This document shows, piece by piece, positions 11,739-22,266 of a stretch of 64,000 bases of DNA. The position numbers were made by a program, and so were the translations under genes. The stretch covers positions 1 through 64,000 of the forward strand of contig JAUCBJ010006848.1 of NCBI GenBank assembly GCA_032718475.1, read 5' to 3'. Under the pieces are notes generated by a model. The model saw only the letters and a list, made by a program, of their open reading frames with translations. It did not search any database and was not told where the DNA came from. How positions within the stretch are numbered: the stretch's first letter is position 1; each line of letters begins with the position of its first letter. This DNA comes from Nemertoderma westbladi. Lineage: Eukaryota; Xenacoelomorpha; Nemertodermatida; Nemertodermatidae.

Positions 11739-12073
11739 ATGCCAGCTTCCAGACTTTCAATCTTTACTGCCGCGCAAACCCCGCAGAGGAAGTTTTGGTT
11801 TGAGAGATCAAGCCCATCGGCAATTGGTGTTTCAATTTCGGTCCAGGAACTCTGACAATGGGAGCATTCAATCTTAGCTGTGGTCCATTCCCGTGGTTTC
11901 GGCTTCCTTTTCTTCGTCCCAATGACAGATTCTTCTGAAGACGTTCGATTCGCTTTCAGTTTATTGTTGGCGTTTGTGTTTTGAAGTTGTATTCGAGTGG
12001 ACAGTCGCGCCGGTTTCGAGGTAACCATACCGACCTGTGATAAGCGTTGGTTTTGTTGAGTGCCGGTATTCAT
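11739..12073 (-). CDS. Possible first coding exon, CxxC...CxxC protein
   Basis: The minus-strand ATG at 12073 opens 112 codons up to a plausible splice donor (CCTAG then GTATTA) near 11738; the unspliced frame runs on to 11615. The product is polar, with a basic KKRKPKPRE patch followed by ECSHC and LCGVC about 27 residues apart. This could hold a small treble-clef or zinc-ribbon-like zinc site. No acceptor exon downstream was identified. It could instead be a LINE ORF1-like piece. The function is unknown and I treat it as tentative. Confidence 0.4.
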
Positions 12074-12953
12074 CTTCTCTCACCTCTTCAATGTCAGATG
12101 TTGCAAATACTGATAACACGAATAACGGTATATATTTCAATACTTGTCAATAGTAATATATATAATTTAGATAACTATTTTATATCTGTACTGTTGAGCA
12201 AACTCTACATAAATTCCAACCTGTGTATCGCCGGTAGTGCTGTTGCTGTGCAAGTGCTGAAGTGCTAGTTGCCACCGGTCAGCCGGTACCGGTAGTAGGG
12301 TGGTACCATGGCCTACTACACACAGGCCATGACAAGGACTTTGCTGTGAAATTAGCGTAGGCTGACTGCTGAATTATCAAATATTATATTTTCCACGAAT
12401 GCAGGGTCCATATTTAAAAGAAGATGACTAGATTTTCGTAAGTAATTTAATTGAAACAGTATTTAATAATTAATTAATTAATTATCGCTAGAGTTCCTGC
12501 AGCTTTTATTTGTTTGTGGCTGCCTCTGGCTATGTTTGTGGCAGGAATGTTTGAACGCTTATAAGTCAGTCAATCAAGGATGAAATGGAACCAAACTTGG
12601 TACACATGTAGTCTATAAAAAATTTTGAAATTCTACACACAGACAGACTTCTACAGTTCCCCTGTCTGCCGCTAGGGGGCGAATTAACAGAAACGTAAAA
12701 ATAGCTGTAATTATAGAACCAACGATCAGATTCATCTGAAATTTAGTAGTAGTTACCTAAGAGCATTGCTTAATTAGAAATTCTACAGAGACTTTTACAG
12801 TTCCTGTCTGCCGCTAGTGGGGAATTGTTAGAGCTCCAGTTCAACGTGCTTAGCACGGTTTAATAAACAATAAATTAATTATTTTATTCAATACAGTAAT
12901 TATAACAGTAAAATGCAATATATTCTATTTTTTAGTAAAATCAAGAGACAGGA

Positions 12954-13197
12954 GGGGGGTGGGACTGGACGCAAATCCCATCTTGGCGAATTAATATCCC
13001 GCCTCAATATTAATTTCTCAATTTTGGGAAAGGAGCAGGTTACAGTGGCACGTTATTTTAACCAAAACAATAAAGTAAACACAATAGAACAGGTTACAGT
13101 TTTATTTTTGAGAGTAATCAGCTGTTGTTATTTGCGTCCAATTTCCCCTGGAGAGGGATTAATTTTTATTGCGTCCAGTCCCCCCCCCCCCCCCCCC
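12954..13197. repeat. Small inverted-repeat element inside the MULE
   Basis: The left end reads GGGGGGTGGGACTGGACGCA and the right end ATTGCGTCCAGTC followed by C18. Between them lie CAGGTTACAG steps and CCTGGAGAGGGAT, phrases also present together at 61537-61702 and partly near 42605 and 22065. It appears to be one MITE family. The apparent ORF 12913-13332 across it is probably chance. Confidence 0.65.
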
Positions 13198-13583
13198 TAT
13201 CTTGAAATCAAATACCAAAAATATATTTATTATATGAACAATCTATTTGGAAATTGTAAGTTCGGCCTATCTCTTTACCATAAGCTCAGTATCTTTATCT
13301 GGTGTGTTTTTATTATTTTACCAATTATTTAATACGTTTGATAGAATTGAACAACACCGCCCAACACAACCAACTCTCTATCCGCCTCGAGCTGTCGAGC
13401 ATCGAGAATACGAGAAACTCGATCGAAATACCTGCTTATCCCAGTAGTATCCGTCCGTAGTCACCGGACCGCTGCGGTTTACTCCCGTAGAACAGTAGAA
13501 TTCCCGCAGCTTTCGACCCAATTCGACAACGAATTCGCTTCACACTTTCACGTCGCAGAGAACGTAATCCAGTGCGATACAAG

Positions 13584-13678
13584 TATGCCCGACGTTCAAC
13601 CATTTCCCCCAGGCGATACCAGGATCCGGGCCGCCGCTAAACCCAGATCGCAATCCTCGTCGATTCGTCCAGTCGTCG
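13584..13678 (+). pseudogene. Exon-like fragment captured in the MULE
   Basis: An ATG at 13584 opens 31 codons rich in Pro, Arg and Ser and ends in GTCGAC followed by GTAAGT at 13679, a consensus splice donor. The surrounding 13360-13970 has clearly higher GC and CG content than the rest of the element, much like the BEL gag region. It could be the 5' part of a host or retrotransposon gene carried by the MULE. No downstream exon is found. Whether it is expressed is unknown. Confidence 0.35.
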
Positions 13679-14169
13679 ACGTAAGTCAGTAAGTGGGACT
13701 CTTCCCACCGCACTCCAAGGTGGGTGACCGGAGTGAGGCATGAGGAACTTGGCAGTGGCCCGCATTACGATCTGACCGACCGCCGTATTCCCAGTGTCTG
13801 AGTGTAGTAAGAATCGAAATAGAATCGTAGTGACAAACAAGCAATTCCGTAGCACTGCGTAGTATTCCCCCGTTAATCACCTCTTGAAGCAACTCGGCTG
13901 CTCGGGTCCAGATACATCGGACTGTCGGGAGCGTTTCAGACAGTAATGGAGCGGCATTTGCGAATATTTCCAATGGTTTTATAATAAATAAGGGGATTAA
14001 ATGCTAAAACAAATGGATTATTCCTAACCCCACCCCAATACAGCAGTATACCTAACAGTATATAGCTTGTACCACAGTACCATAATCTGATAATCAGCAC
14101 AGTCAGCCTACGCTAATTTCACAGCAAAGTCTTGTCATGGCCTGTGTGTAGTAGGCCATGGGTGGTACC

Positions 14170-15127
14170 TACGGTGCGCACTACAACGGCAGTACAGCAA
14201 TACGGTGTACCGTGCCAATGCAGCAATGACTGAATGATTACCGGTAGCGGTAACTATCTAAACTATTATATTATTATTACTGCGGTGCCGGTACTGCATA
14301 CTGGGCTAATTAGGCCTAAACTTTAATCACCGCAAGGGTTGCCGGGGTTAATTAGATTACATGATATGGCATGTCTGCAGTGTATGGTACCGGCTGACCA
14401 GTATTGCAGTATTGACTGCAGGATTCTCGATTCAGGGATTGAGTACAGCCTGACAGTACCGGTACACATGGTACATGCAGACAACCCCAATGTATTGCAA
14501 AATTTGTCAAGAAACCCAGCTGATTTATCCTACAGTAATAATAATTTAACGCATTTTAAATTTGGATAAATAAATTTATTATAACTGCAATAACAGTTAC
14601 ACTGATGCTGCACGAAGACCCCACGCAAATTCTACTTGGAAAATTTTCAAACTTTTGCCAAACAACATGTGTACCAAGTTTGGATAGATTTCATCAAGGA
14701 TTGGCCGAGTTATTAACGTTTAAAATAAAATACTGAAAAAAAACGCGACAGAACGACAGAACGACAGGTTGATTAATGGTACCCCTACGCTAAGGCTCAC
14801 TCACTTCGTGGCTCGCCCCACAGGGATAAATGTTGCGTTCTGGTTGAATTCAACCACTCCTTCCTGGAATCCTTTATAAATGGGCTATTTATTATGGATC
14901 GTCTGCATTCACATTAATCTAAGTTAGAAATAGTTTCTGTTACTCTATTTTTTAGTTTAGATTCTCAAACTGGCAAGTTGGTATTGAACTGCGTTTTTTT
15001 TAACAATAGCTGACATTAAAAACTATGTTTAGTGTTTTTATAAATTATTATTAGTGTTTTGGGTGAATGAGTGGTTTCTTATTATTATAACGTTTTGTTG
15101 GGAACAGTTTTACATAGTCGGCACTGA
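14170..15127. other. Repeat-derived stretch, no gene seen
   Basis: The stretch contains ACCGGTA-type palindromes and, at 14600-14830, a repeat ending in CACTTCGTGGCTCGCCCCAC that is shared with 16130-16800 and 20190. ORF 14339-14569 has no recognisable features. Confidence 0.5.
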
Positions 15128-15129
15128 CG

Positions 15130-15198
15130 TCCAGGTGGGATCGAACTGGTGACCTCCGGATGGAAGACTGATGCTCTAACCATTCAGCTACCGGTAGC
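15130..15198 (-). repeat. tRNA-derived SINE head or tRNA pseudogene
   Basis: On the minus strand, a good box A (TAGCTGAATGGTTAG, 15176-15190) is followed 30 bp later by box B (GTTCGATCCCACC, 15134-15146). The anticodon and T stems pair poorly, so this is not a functional tRNA. A pol III-derived SINE head is the likeliest identity. Confidence 0.7.
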
Positions 15199-16136
15199 GG
15201 CTCAGGTAAAAGACATGGATATACTACCTGACATCTTGTATGTCCGCAATTTACGTCCGCATTAAATCCCATCTGCCATTACCACCATCTGCTACCACTG
15301 TTGTGCTCAGCGCCCTACAGTACTTGGCCGTCTTTAACTAATCGCTACAATGAAAGGCTAGTTTATATTAACCATGAAGTAATGAACCATACCCGGAGTT
15401 AGTTCTTATCCCTATTAAACACAGGGGGGGGGGGGGGGGGGGGGTAATGTGGTGGTTTTTTTGTTGGAACTCTGTTTCAAACGCAGTTGAGAATCTGAAA
15501 TTTTATGACTTTTCCTAAACATCCATTGCCTTCGTATAGTGAAAACGGTTTTAAAACATATTAGAAGTTTTCGAGTTATAGCACTATTTTTTAACCCTAC
15601 TTTTGGCACATTTTCGAGACGTTTTTTTCAAAATTACATTTGATGAAATATGATATCTAACATCTATATTTTTTATTTAGACCGGTTTTTTATGTTCGCA
15701 ATTAGATTGAATTCAGATAAAAAATTCATATAATTTTTTCAGCGGATACTGTACCAAATTGTGGAGCAGCACCAAATTTTTAAAAATGTGTTGAACTTGT
15801 TTTTTGCGCAATAGGGTTTTTGGGATTCTGTTTTCGAAGAAATATATGCGAGTTGCACCAGGCATAACCAATTTGTATTTTTCGATGCTCTGTGCAAAAT
15901 TTGGTGCCAGCACGAAATTGTGAAATTTCATTCAATAGTTCATTTGACGGTGACAAATAATTATTTCTTGCGTTGGGTGCAAAATTTGGTGCTAGCACAA
16001 AATTTTGAAACGCATCAAATATATCAATTGATTATGTAGCCTTGTGCGGCGAGCGACGAAATAAAGCGTGCTTAGCATACAGGTACCATTAACTCACCAA
16101 TAACCCACTAGCATCACTAACTCAATCGGTGTGTCT
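15199..16136. other. Non-genic stretch with palindromic repeats
   Basis: The stretch contains G21 (15424-15444) and three imperfect palindromes of the form AAATTTGGTGC-N-AGCACNAAATTTT (near 15755, 15895 and 15980; a fourth is near 17510). The minus-strand ORFs 15713-15998 simply translate these palindromes into NLVLAPNF-like repeats. No gene is supported. Confidence 0.6.
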
Positions 16137-16234
16137 GTGGGGCGAGCCACGAAGTTGGCGGAGCCTTAGCGAATTGACACTGTTAGGGGGTGGGTCAATT
16201 TATGCAAATAGTTGTCGTCGTCGTCGTCGTCGTT

Positions 16235-16276
<42 letters not shown>

Positions 16277-16656
16277 GTCGTCGTTACGATTTTGACATGC
16301 TAATAACTTTGTCGGATTTAAAGCTGCCAAGTTGAAAATTTGTAGGTATCAATATGAGCAAAAGTTGAGATTTTTGAGAGACTTTCAGACACCATCAGTG
16401 CAATGGTCTCCCGCTAGAGGGCCACATGTCTAAACATTAAATGCCCTCCCATTTCTTTGCTTTTAATCCGTTTAAGCTGAAACTTGGCAGATATGTATTA
16501 GACCATTAGATGTGACTTTCAAAGGAGGCGAATCCATCTGCAGTTCTCCAGTCTGCCGCTAGAGGGCCAACGTGACTATTTGCATAAATTGACCTACCCC
16601 CTAACAGTGTCAATTCGCTAAGGCTCTGCCAACTTCGTGCTGCGCGAAGTCCCCAC
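16137..16656. mobile_element. MITE with about 75-bp inverted termini and a (GTC)n core
   Basis: GTGGGGCGAGCCACGAAGTT at 16137 is mirrored by the complement ending CCCCAC at 16656. The arms share GGAGCCTTAGCGAATTGACA and continue to TTTATGCAAATAGT. A GTC/CGT trinucleotide run at 16213-16285 follows the left arm and opens an arginine-rich chance ORF. No clear target duplication is seen. Similar end sequences occur near 5490, 11350, 14810, 17385 and 20185. Confidence 0.8.
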
Positions 16657-17924
16657 TTCGTGTTGTTCTGTTGCGTTCAATTTTAAACGTTAATAACTCA
16701 GCAAAATATCGATGAAATCTATCCAAACTTGGTACGCATGTAGTCTAGCAAAAGTTTATAAATTTTCCAAGTTGAATTTCCGTGTGGCCTTCGAGAAGCT
16801 AAGATAATACCAGTTAATTAATTAAATTAAAATTAATTAAGTTGGTTGGGGTAAAAACAGCATTTCAAGCCTGTCTTTTAATGGAAATTAATTATTTTAG
16901 TGTAAGATATAAATAATTAAACATAAAAGTTATACAGCTGTTATTCACATACCCCATGCCATTAAAGTTTTTAATTAGTTCAAGTGATTTGCTTTAAAAA
17001 ATGTGTTTTTAATTAATCTAAACGTAATTAAGTATCAAAATGCCCTCGCCACTCTATACCTCCCTCATTCCTTGGCATACTAGCTGGCTATTGCCAACTA
17101 CTTGGCTATGGGTAATTACATCTATATAGGACATAAAGCAGGGCACTACTAGTGTAACTAATAAGCCAGCTTGCTTTATCCTGCCTTTCATTTATCCTCT
17201 GTGCTCCTTTGGGTTGGGGTGGTGTAAATTAAGAGGGCGGTTGAAGCGAGGGGGAACCTCTCTTCTTTGATTTATTCTTATTAGCGGTTTGGTTAAATTT
17301 CTTAATTATTTATTTAAATTTCTTAAGTACCGATTTTGGGATAGAATTGCTCAATTTAAATTTGTATCTAATAACTGAGCCTCGCCCTGCACGAAGGCCC
17401 CACGAACGTTTCTTGCGTTATACGGGTTGGTGAGGGTTCTAAATTCAATGGTAAAATTATCAATGCAGAAGAGTTCTCAAACTTGTATATTTCGGCGTTG
17501 GGTGAAAAGATTTGTGCCAGCACCAAATTTTTGAAAATAAGCAAATTGATCAATATATATGTATCATCTTGTTTCTTGCGTTATTCGGGATTGTGAGGGT
17601 CCTGAATCCGATGGCATCAATAAAAACCGCACCGGACATCTCTAACTTTTTTCATCTCAACGCTTTTTTTTGGTGGCGAGGGGGGGGGGGGGGGTTGGTG
17701 ATGGTTCATGGTTATTAATATACACTAACTATTTATCAGCAACCCTTAGCGGTAACCATAGTAACTAAATGGGACCATGAAGATCGTATAATATTTTAAT
17801 CCAAATATGTACCATCACCAATATTAATAATTGTTAACTCATTAATATTATTTATTTTAGTTTATAAATTTTTATTATTTCAGAACCCTAAATTATTTTA
17901 TTGGTTTGAAGTTTAAAGTTGAAT
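16657..17924. other. Non-genic stretch upstream of the Ig-like gene
   Basis: AT-rich sequence with repeat phrases (CCAAACTTGGTACGCATGTAG near 16726, shared with 12592 and 14667), a copy of the AAATTTGGTGC palindrome near 17510, and a G-run at 17680-17694. No exon was recognised. Confidence 0.5.
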
Positions 17925-17935
17925 TTTTATATAAA
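17925..17935 (+). promoter_or_regulatory. Possible TATA box of the Ig-like gene
   Basis: TTTTATATAAAT lies about 30-35 bp before the ATG at 17961. If used, the 5' UTR would be very short. The surrounding DNA is AT-rich, so this could be chance. Confidence 0.4.
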
Positions 17936-17960
17936 TAATTAATATTTAATAGAATCAACC

Positions 17961-18656
17961 ATGTTAATGATTTGCATATCAGCCTTACTTTTGATCCATC
18001 TGATATCTTTAAGCCACGGAATAGATGACACCTACGATCCTACCAAACTCAAACTCACCATAGAAGATCCTATTGGTACGAACTGTGTGGAGGAGGGAGA
18101 TAACTTAACGTTAAGTTATCAACTCACAAACGATATAGTCATCAACGATATAAGATGGATCTATGGAGGGATTGACGATTATTATCTAATTGAGTTGGAA
18201 TACGAGGATGGAACATTAAACGTGGAGCAATACTACCACGGTTATACTAATAATAGTGTAATAGTTTCAGTTTCGGGACGGCCTGTAGTAATTAGAGTTA
18301 CTTATACTAACGTCCATGTTACAAGTGAGAGAGTGGAAGCGCGGCATATAAAACAGGAGGTTGGGAAACACGATATTTATATAGGGTTAGTGAAGCAGGG
18401 CGATGATGAGTGGACATACCTGCATCCATCAATAGAAATACGCGAGTGCGCGGTTAATACGGAATCGGACCAACAACAACCAACTGAAGAAGGGAAAGAT
18501 ATAGTTGAACCTAACGGCTCAACCTCCATCGCACCCAATGTAACAACCACTGGGGTTAGAGAAGATGTAGTTAAACCTAACGGCCCAACCTCCATCGCAC
18601 TCAATGTAACCCCTAGTATATTACTTACTCTCATCCTATTGGTTAATGTATTATGA
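17961..18656 (+). CDS. Secreted or GPI-anchored Ig-like surface protein (intronless)
   Basis: The 231-residue product begins with a clear signal peptide (hydrophobic ICISALLLIHLISLSHG, cleavage near residue 20). Residues 27-165 look like one Ig-type beta sandwich: EEGDNLTLSY resembles an Ig B strand and RWIY a C strand. The only mature cysteines are Cys42 and Cys163. A stalk (170-217) contains two degenerate 22-residue repeats around VEPNGSTSIAPNVT, with several N-glycosylation sequons. The C-terminus (218-231) is a short hydrophobic tail with no cytoplasmic segment, fitting a GPI-attachment signal. The ATG is the first in frame and follows a possible TATA box; AATAAA lies at 18723-18728. It would act at the cell surface, perhaps in recognition or adhesion, which is inference. 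Being intronless, it may be a retrocopy. Confidence 0.75.
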   Translation: MLMICISALLLIHLISLSHGIDDTYDPTKLKLTIEDPIGTNCVEEGDNLTLSYQLTNDIVINDIRWIYGGIDDYYLIELEYEDGTLNVEQYYHGYTNNSVIVSVSGRPVVIRVTYTNVHVTSERVEARHIKQEVGKHDIYIGLVKQGDDEWTYLHPSIEIRECAVNTESDQQQPTEEGKDIVEPNGSTSIAPNVTTTGVREDVVKPNGPTSIALNVTPSILLTLILLVNVL

Positions 18657-19712
18657 ATGAATTAGCTGAGAATGAAATCTGATTGGCTTATTATTATTGG
18701 CGTTATTTGCATATTTTTTTGTAATAAAATTAACAACTAAAAATTACTATTTATCTGGAATCTCCAAAATAATAAGTAAAGATTCGCGGCATAAGATGAA
18801 TAATGTAAAGAATCCATTTGAATCTAACTGATAATAATTATTACATTGTCTTGTAACAATATTTATAGAATATGTCCAAATGTTTTTAGTGAATTAACTT
18901 TTTACGCTTGTGGCAGATAGAGGGCGACAAAATTTTAACATTTATTTTTAATTCAATTTTTTACCCCAGGTTAGTCCCATAAAGTCATAAAAAATACAAA
19001 ACTACCCACAAGCAGAAATTTCTATCCATTTAAGTTACGGCGTTGTCGATTATGAAAGAGCTAATCCTATTGGCTAGTTACCTGAATATTATATGATCAG
19101 ATATTTTGTCAAATAAATATTCTCATTCTTTAACAAATTAATTTTTTAATTTTTTAACAAACATTCCTATATGATAAGATAATCTTGTTGAATATTTCAT
19201 ATTTAACATCGGAGATTGTTGGGTTTTGAAGACAGTATAATGGTGGGAACTGAATAAATCGTGTAGTTACTGTAATTAATCTAGTAATTACATGAAAAAA
19301 TGTATTTTGTCTATATCTCATGATGTGAAATATGGTTACACATAGAAAGCTGAAGGGTCTAACATAACTACTGTAGAAGTGCAAACAATATGTAAATATA
19401 ATATAATTAATCATGGAGTTAATTAACAGAGTAAGGTTAACATTATAATTCACATAAAAATCTGCACCAGAGGGTATTGAAAATGAAAAATCGCCTTTGA
19501 GCGCTGCGGTGACACAAAACGTATTTATGTACCGCGCTGGTGCATCAAGGGGACTTACATAAATAGAAATAGTTCATAAACTCTAGATAGTGGCCATTTT
19601 CAGACAATTATGTATTTTTACGTAATTTTGTTAGAATATGTCAACTTATCAGCGATCTGAACATTTAAATTAATCACTTTCAATAATTTAATTGTATTGT
19701 TTAATGTTACAG
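18657..19712. other. 3' flank and non-genic stretch
   Basis: The AATAAA at 18723-18728 is the likely polyadenylation signal of the preceding gene. Bases 18730-18950 are a repeat found again, diverged, at 21476-21690 (both contain GTGGCAGATAGAGGG). A short inverted pair (TGCACCAG ... CTGGTGCA) brackets 19462-19545. No other ORF is convincing. Confidence 0.55.
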
Positions 19713-19870
19713 AAAAGATTATTGATCATTTTATTGAACTACAACCAACACTTACACTACTTACACATGGCATGCAATGGCTATCATCCATGCTAGAGAA
19801 ATGTAGAATACTCAAGACGTATTCTAGAACTCAATTGTTTCTAAGAGATGAGTGTTTTCTTTACAGTTGA
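19713..19870 (+). CDS. Weak candidate terminal exon
   Basis: A polypyrimidine/ACAG acceptor at 19712 is followed by 51 codons and a TGA. The frame contains LQPTLTLLTHGMQWLSSML, which could be an amphipathic helix. There is no partner exon, no homology I recognise and no clear downstream signal. In AT-rich DNA this length can arise by chance. Confidence 0.2.
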
Positions 19871-20510
19871 TATTTAGGATTGCTTTATTAATTTGACATA
19901 ATTGTAACAAAAACATGTTTGTAGTTATTTCAGTTTAATTTCGTAATTATAATTATATAAGATTGTCTTCACATTATATTAAGTTTTTATTAATTATTAA
20001 TATTTATTATGTAATAATATGTAATAATATGTAATAATGTTACAATAATTAACCTCTCTTTCCTGGTAACTATTACTATGCTACGATTACTAAAACAAAG
20101 AGTTATAGTGAAAGATAATCCGCCATCCATGCTGTGTTTCCTAGCAACTATACACAATACAGACCGTAGTGCTTCTCCTTGGTCTGTGGGGCGAGCCACG
20201 AAAATAAGCGAGCTTAGCATACCACTAACTCAATCAATTTCTCTGAAACCAATTTTTTTCGAATTATTAATGTTTGTGTCCCTGACAATGAGAAGTGTTC
20301 TGTCACAAGTATCTCTATTATAGTCTTAAAATTGTATTTTTTATTAACCATAATTTTTATTATCTATAAAGAATAGGCCTACATACATATTGTATACTGA
20401 TACAGTACAACCCAACCGACAATAAAAGTGTAAATTTTTGGAGATTTTTCTTAATAATTTAATATTTTTTCAAGATTCAACCACTGTAGTCTATTTAAAA
20501 TTTGATTTAT

Positions 20511-20690
20511 TTAGTTGCAAATATCTTCATAGCAGCAACTGAATCTACAATTGCCGTTTCCAACCAGGCCTTCACAAACTTCTACAACTATTTTGTCGCA
20601 ATCCGTGTTACCTAGCATCATGGCCACATACTCAGGTACACACAACGGTTGTGAAATCGGGAATCCATCATCAGTTATCCAATTTATAGT
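20511..20690 (-). CDS. Terminal exon of a Ly6/uPAR three-finger protein
   Basis: On the minus strand, TTTATTCTAG (acceptor ending at 20691) opens 59 codons to a TAA (20511-20513), immediately followed by AATAAA. Seven cysteines are spaced as ...LCVP...TDCDK...EVCEG...GNCRFSCCYEDICN. The ending CC-x(4)-CN is the hallmark of the Ly6/uPAR (three-finger) fold, where the last Asn caps the core. Such proteins are secreted or GPI-anchored and bind receptors or act at cell surfaces. There is no hydrophobic tail after CN, which suggests a secreted product. The upstream exons, including the signal peptide, were not found up to about 24000 and may be lost, so it could be an orphan exon. Confidence 0.65.
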   Translation of the reverse strand, partial: TINWITDDGFPISQPLCVPEYVAMMLGNTDCDKIVVEVCEGLVGNGNCRFSCCYEDICN

Positions 20691-21870
20691 CTAGAATAAA
20701 AATTGTAGAGAATAATTTATTATTTAGAACTATTTATTCAATTAAATAATTACACAAGGTTCTAGAACATATTGTTTATTTAGGTTTAGCTACGCAACCT
20801 AGTTTAGCAACCTACTCCACTCTGCTCGCTTCCTCTCCACTCCGATTTTCGCGTTTTTAGAATATTCGGTGACGGTTCTATTTAAACACAATTCTGTGAT
20901 CAATGCGGATATTTCTCTATTATATTTTAATATTTGACATTTATTATCAAATTTACTAAATTAAACTTTCTAATTTAAGAGGTAAACAAACATTTGCTAT
21001 TTTCACTTAATTAACAGCTTTAATTTCTTTGCATTGCAGTAATTATTTTTTGCAGTTTATAACACCAGACATGTCTGAAACGCAGGTTAAAGTAAGCAAT
21101 AATAACTAACGCACACTAGCATACCATCTTTTGAGCTTGTGCTCATAATTATAATAATTATATTATTTAATCTTTTAATATTATTTAGTCTAAAAAAGTT
21201 TAAAAAGTATTTAGTCTCGCTTTCCATGTCATGGGTTGATAGGGAGTTGTGGCGGGGCAATTTTGTCGACTAGCCGGCACAGCATTCTTAAAAATGCAGC
21301 AGTAATGCAGAAGACTGCAGAAGATTTAAGAAGACTGTTGAACCGAGCCCGAATTTCACGTCAGGCAAACGAGACTTACCTTAGCTTGATTCTAGTGTCA
21401 AGCTTGGGGGAACCAATGAGACAGCTCCAATGTTATATACACTGAAAAAAGTAAGTGCCGGTCGATTTTTTTTTTTAATTAACAACTAAAAATTACTATT
21501 CATCTGGAATCTCCAAACAAGTAAAGTCGCACCATAAAGATGGATAATGTCGAATTTAATCAACTGATAATAATTATTACGTTGTCTTGTAACAAAATAT
21601 ATATAGATTATGTCCTTCAAGTGTTTTCAGTGAAATTAACATTTACGCTAGTGGCAGATAGAGGGTGACAAAATTTTAACATTTTATTAATGGGGTATTA
21701 CACCATTTTTGGACAACATTTCGATTTATCACTCAAAACGTTTCAAAATCGTTTGGTTTTGGCTATAATTTGGAATATAACTGCTGTACCTAAGTTGCTA
21801 TTCTACTAGTCGCTGTTCGTGTCACCGTCAACAGTAGACACAAATGTTGTCGAACCATCGTATACTGCTG
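20691..21870. other. Repeat mosaic, no gene seen
   Basis: Bases 20815-21050 repeat part of the 2170-2500 family. Bases 21130-21300 repeat the 1550-1690 LINE 3' fragment (GTTGTGGCGGGGCAATTTTG). Bases 21476-21690 repeat 18730-18950. No exon of the minus-strand Ly6 gene was recognised here. Confidence 0.6.
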
Positions 21871-22266
21871 GGCCCATGTGAGGAATACCAGACTTTCTGC
21901 CGTTATATTTCACTTTGCAGTTACCCCCATGTGAAGAATACCAGACTTTCTGCCGTTATATTTCACTTTGCAGTTACCCCCATGTGAAGAATACCAGACT
22001 TTCTGCCGTTATATTTCACTTTGCAGTTACCACCATGTGAAGAATACTAGGTTTTCACCAAAACCACAGGTTACAGAAGGGCTGAATCTAACCAAAACAA
22101 TAAACGAATTACAGTAGTATATGTACAGGTTATAAGACAGAAATAAGCGCTATAAAACACTTAATAAAGATAAATTAAAAAAATAAAAAATCTTCATATA
22201 TAAAATTCCAATAAAAAGTCGACCGAAAAGTGAAATCCTGGTATTGTTCACATGGGCGTACTGCTG
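21863..22266. mobile_element. MITE with 8-bp target duplication and a triplicated end
   Basis: TACTGCTG at 21863-21870 and again at 22259-22266 flank a 388-bp body with inverted ends (GGCCCATGTGA at the left; the complement of CGCCCATGTGAACAATACC at the right). The left terminal 53 bp is repeated three times in tandem (21873-22031), with one truncated further unit. An 8-bp duplication fits hAT-type transposons, but the termini are not classic hAT ends, so the superfamily is uncertain. Confidence 0.8.

Larger units (their letters stand above)
12298..14169. mobile_element. Mutator-like element with 10-bp target duplication
   Basis: GGGTGGTACC occurs directly at 12298-12307 and 14160-14169. Between them are inverted termini of about 65-70 bp starting ATGGCCTACTACACACAGGC and differing by a one-base indel near position 30. 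The body is 1,852 bp. Target duplications of 9-11 bp with long inverted repeats fit the Mutator (MULE) superfamily. No transposase is seen, so it is non-autonomous. It contains a smaller nested repeat (12954-13197) and a GC-richer block (13360-13970) that may be captured DNA. Confidence 0.82.

Noticed and set aside
15713-15998. Minus-strand protein with NLVLAPNF repeats
   Set aside because: It arises from the AAATTTGGTGC palindromes and shows no other coding property.
16129-16335. Arginine-rich ORF
   Set aside because: It translates the (GTC)n trinucleotide run inside a MITE.
21873-22031. CRISPR-like array of 53-bp repeats
   Set aside because: The units are directly adjacent with no spacers, and the context is a eukaryotic MITE end.
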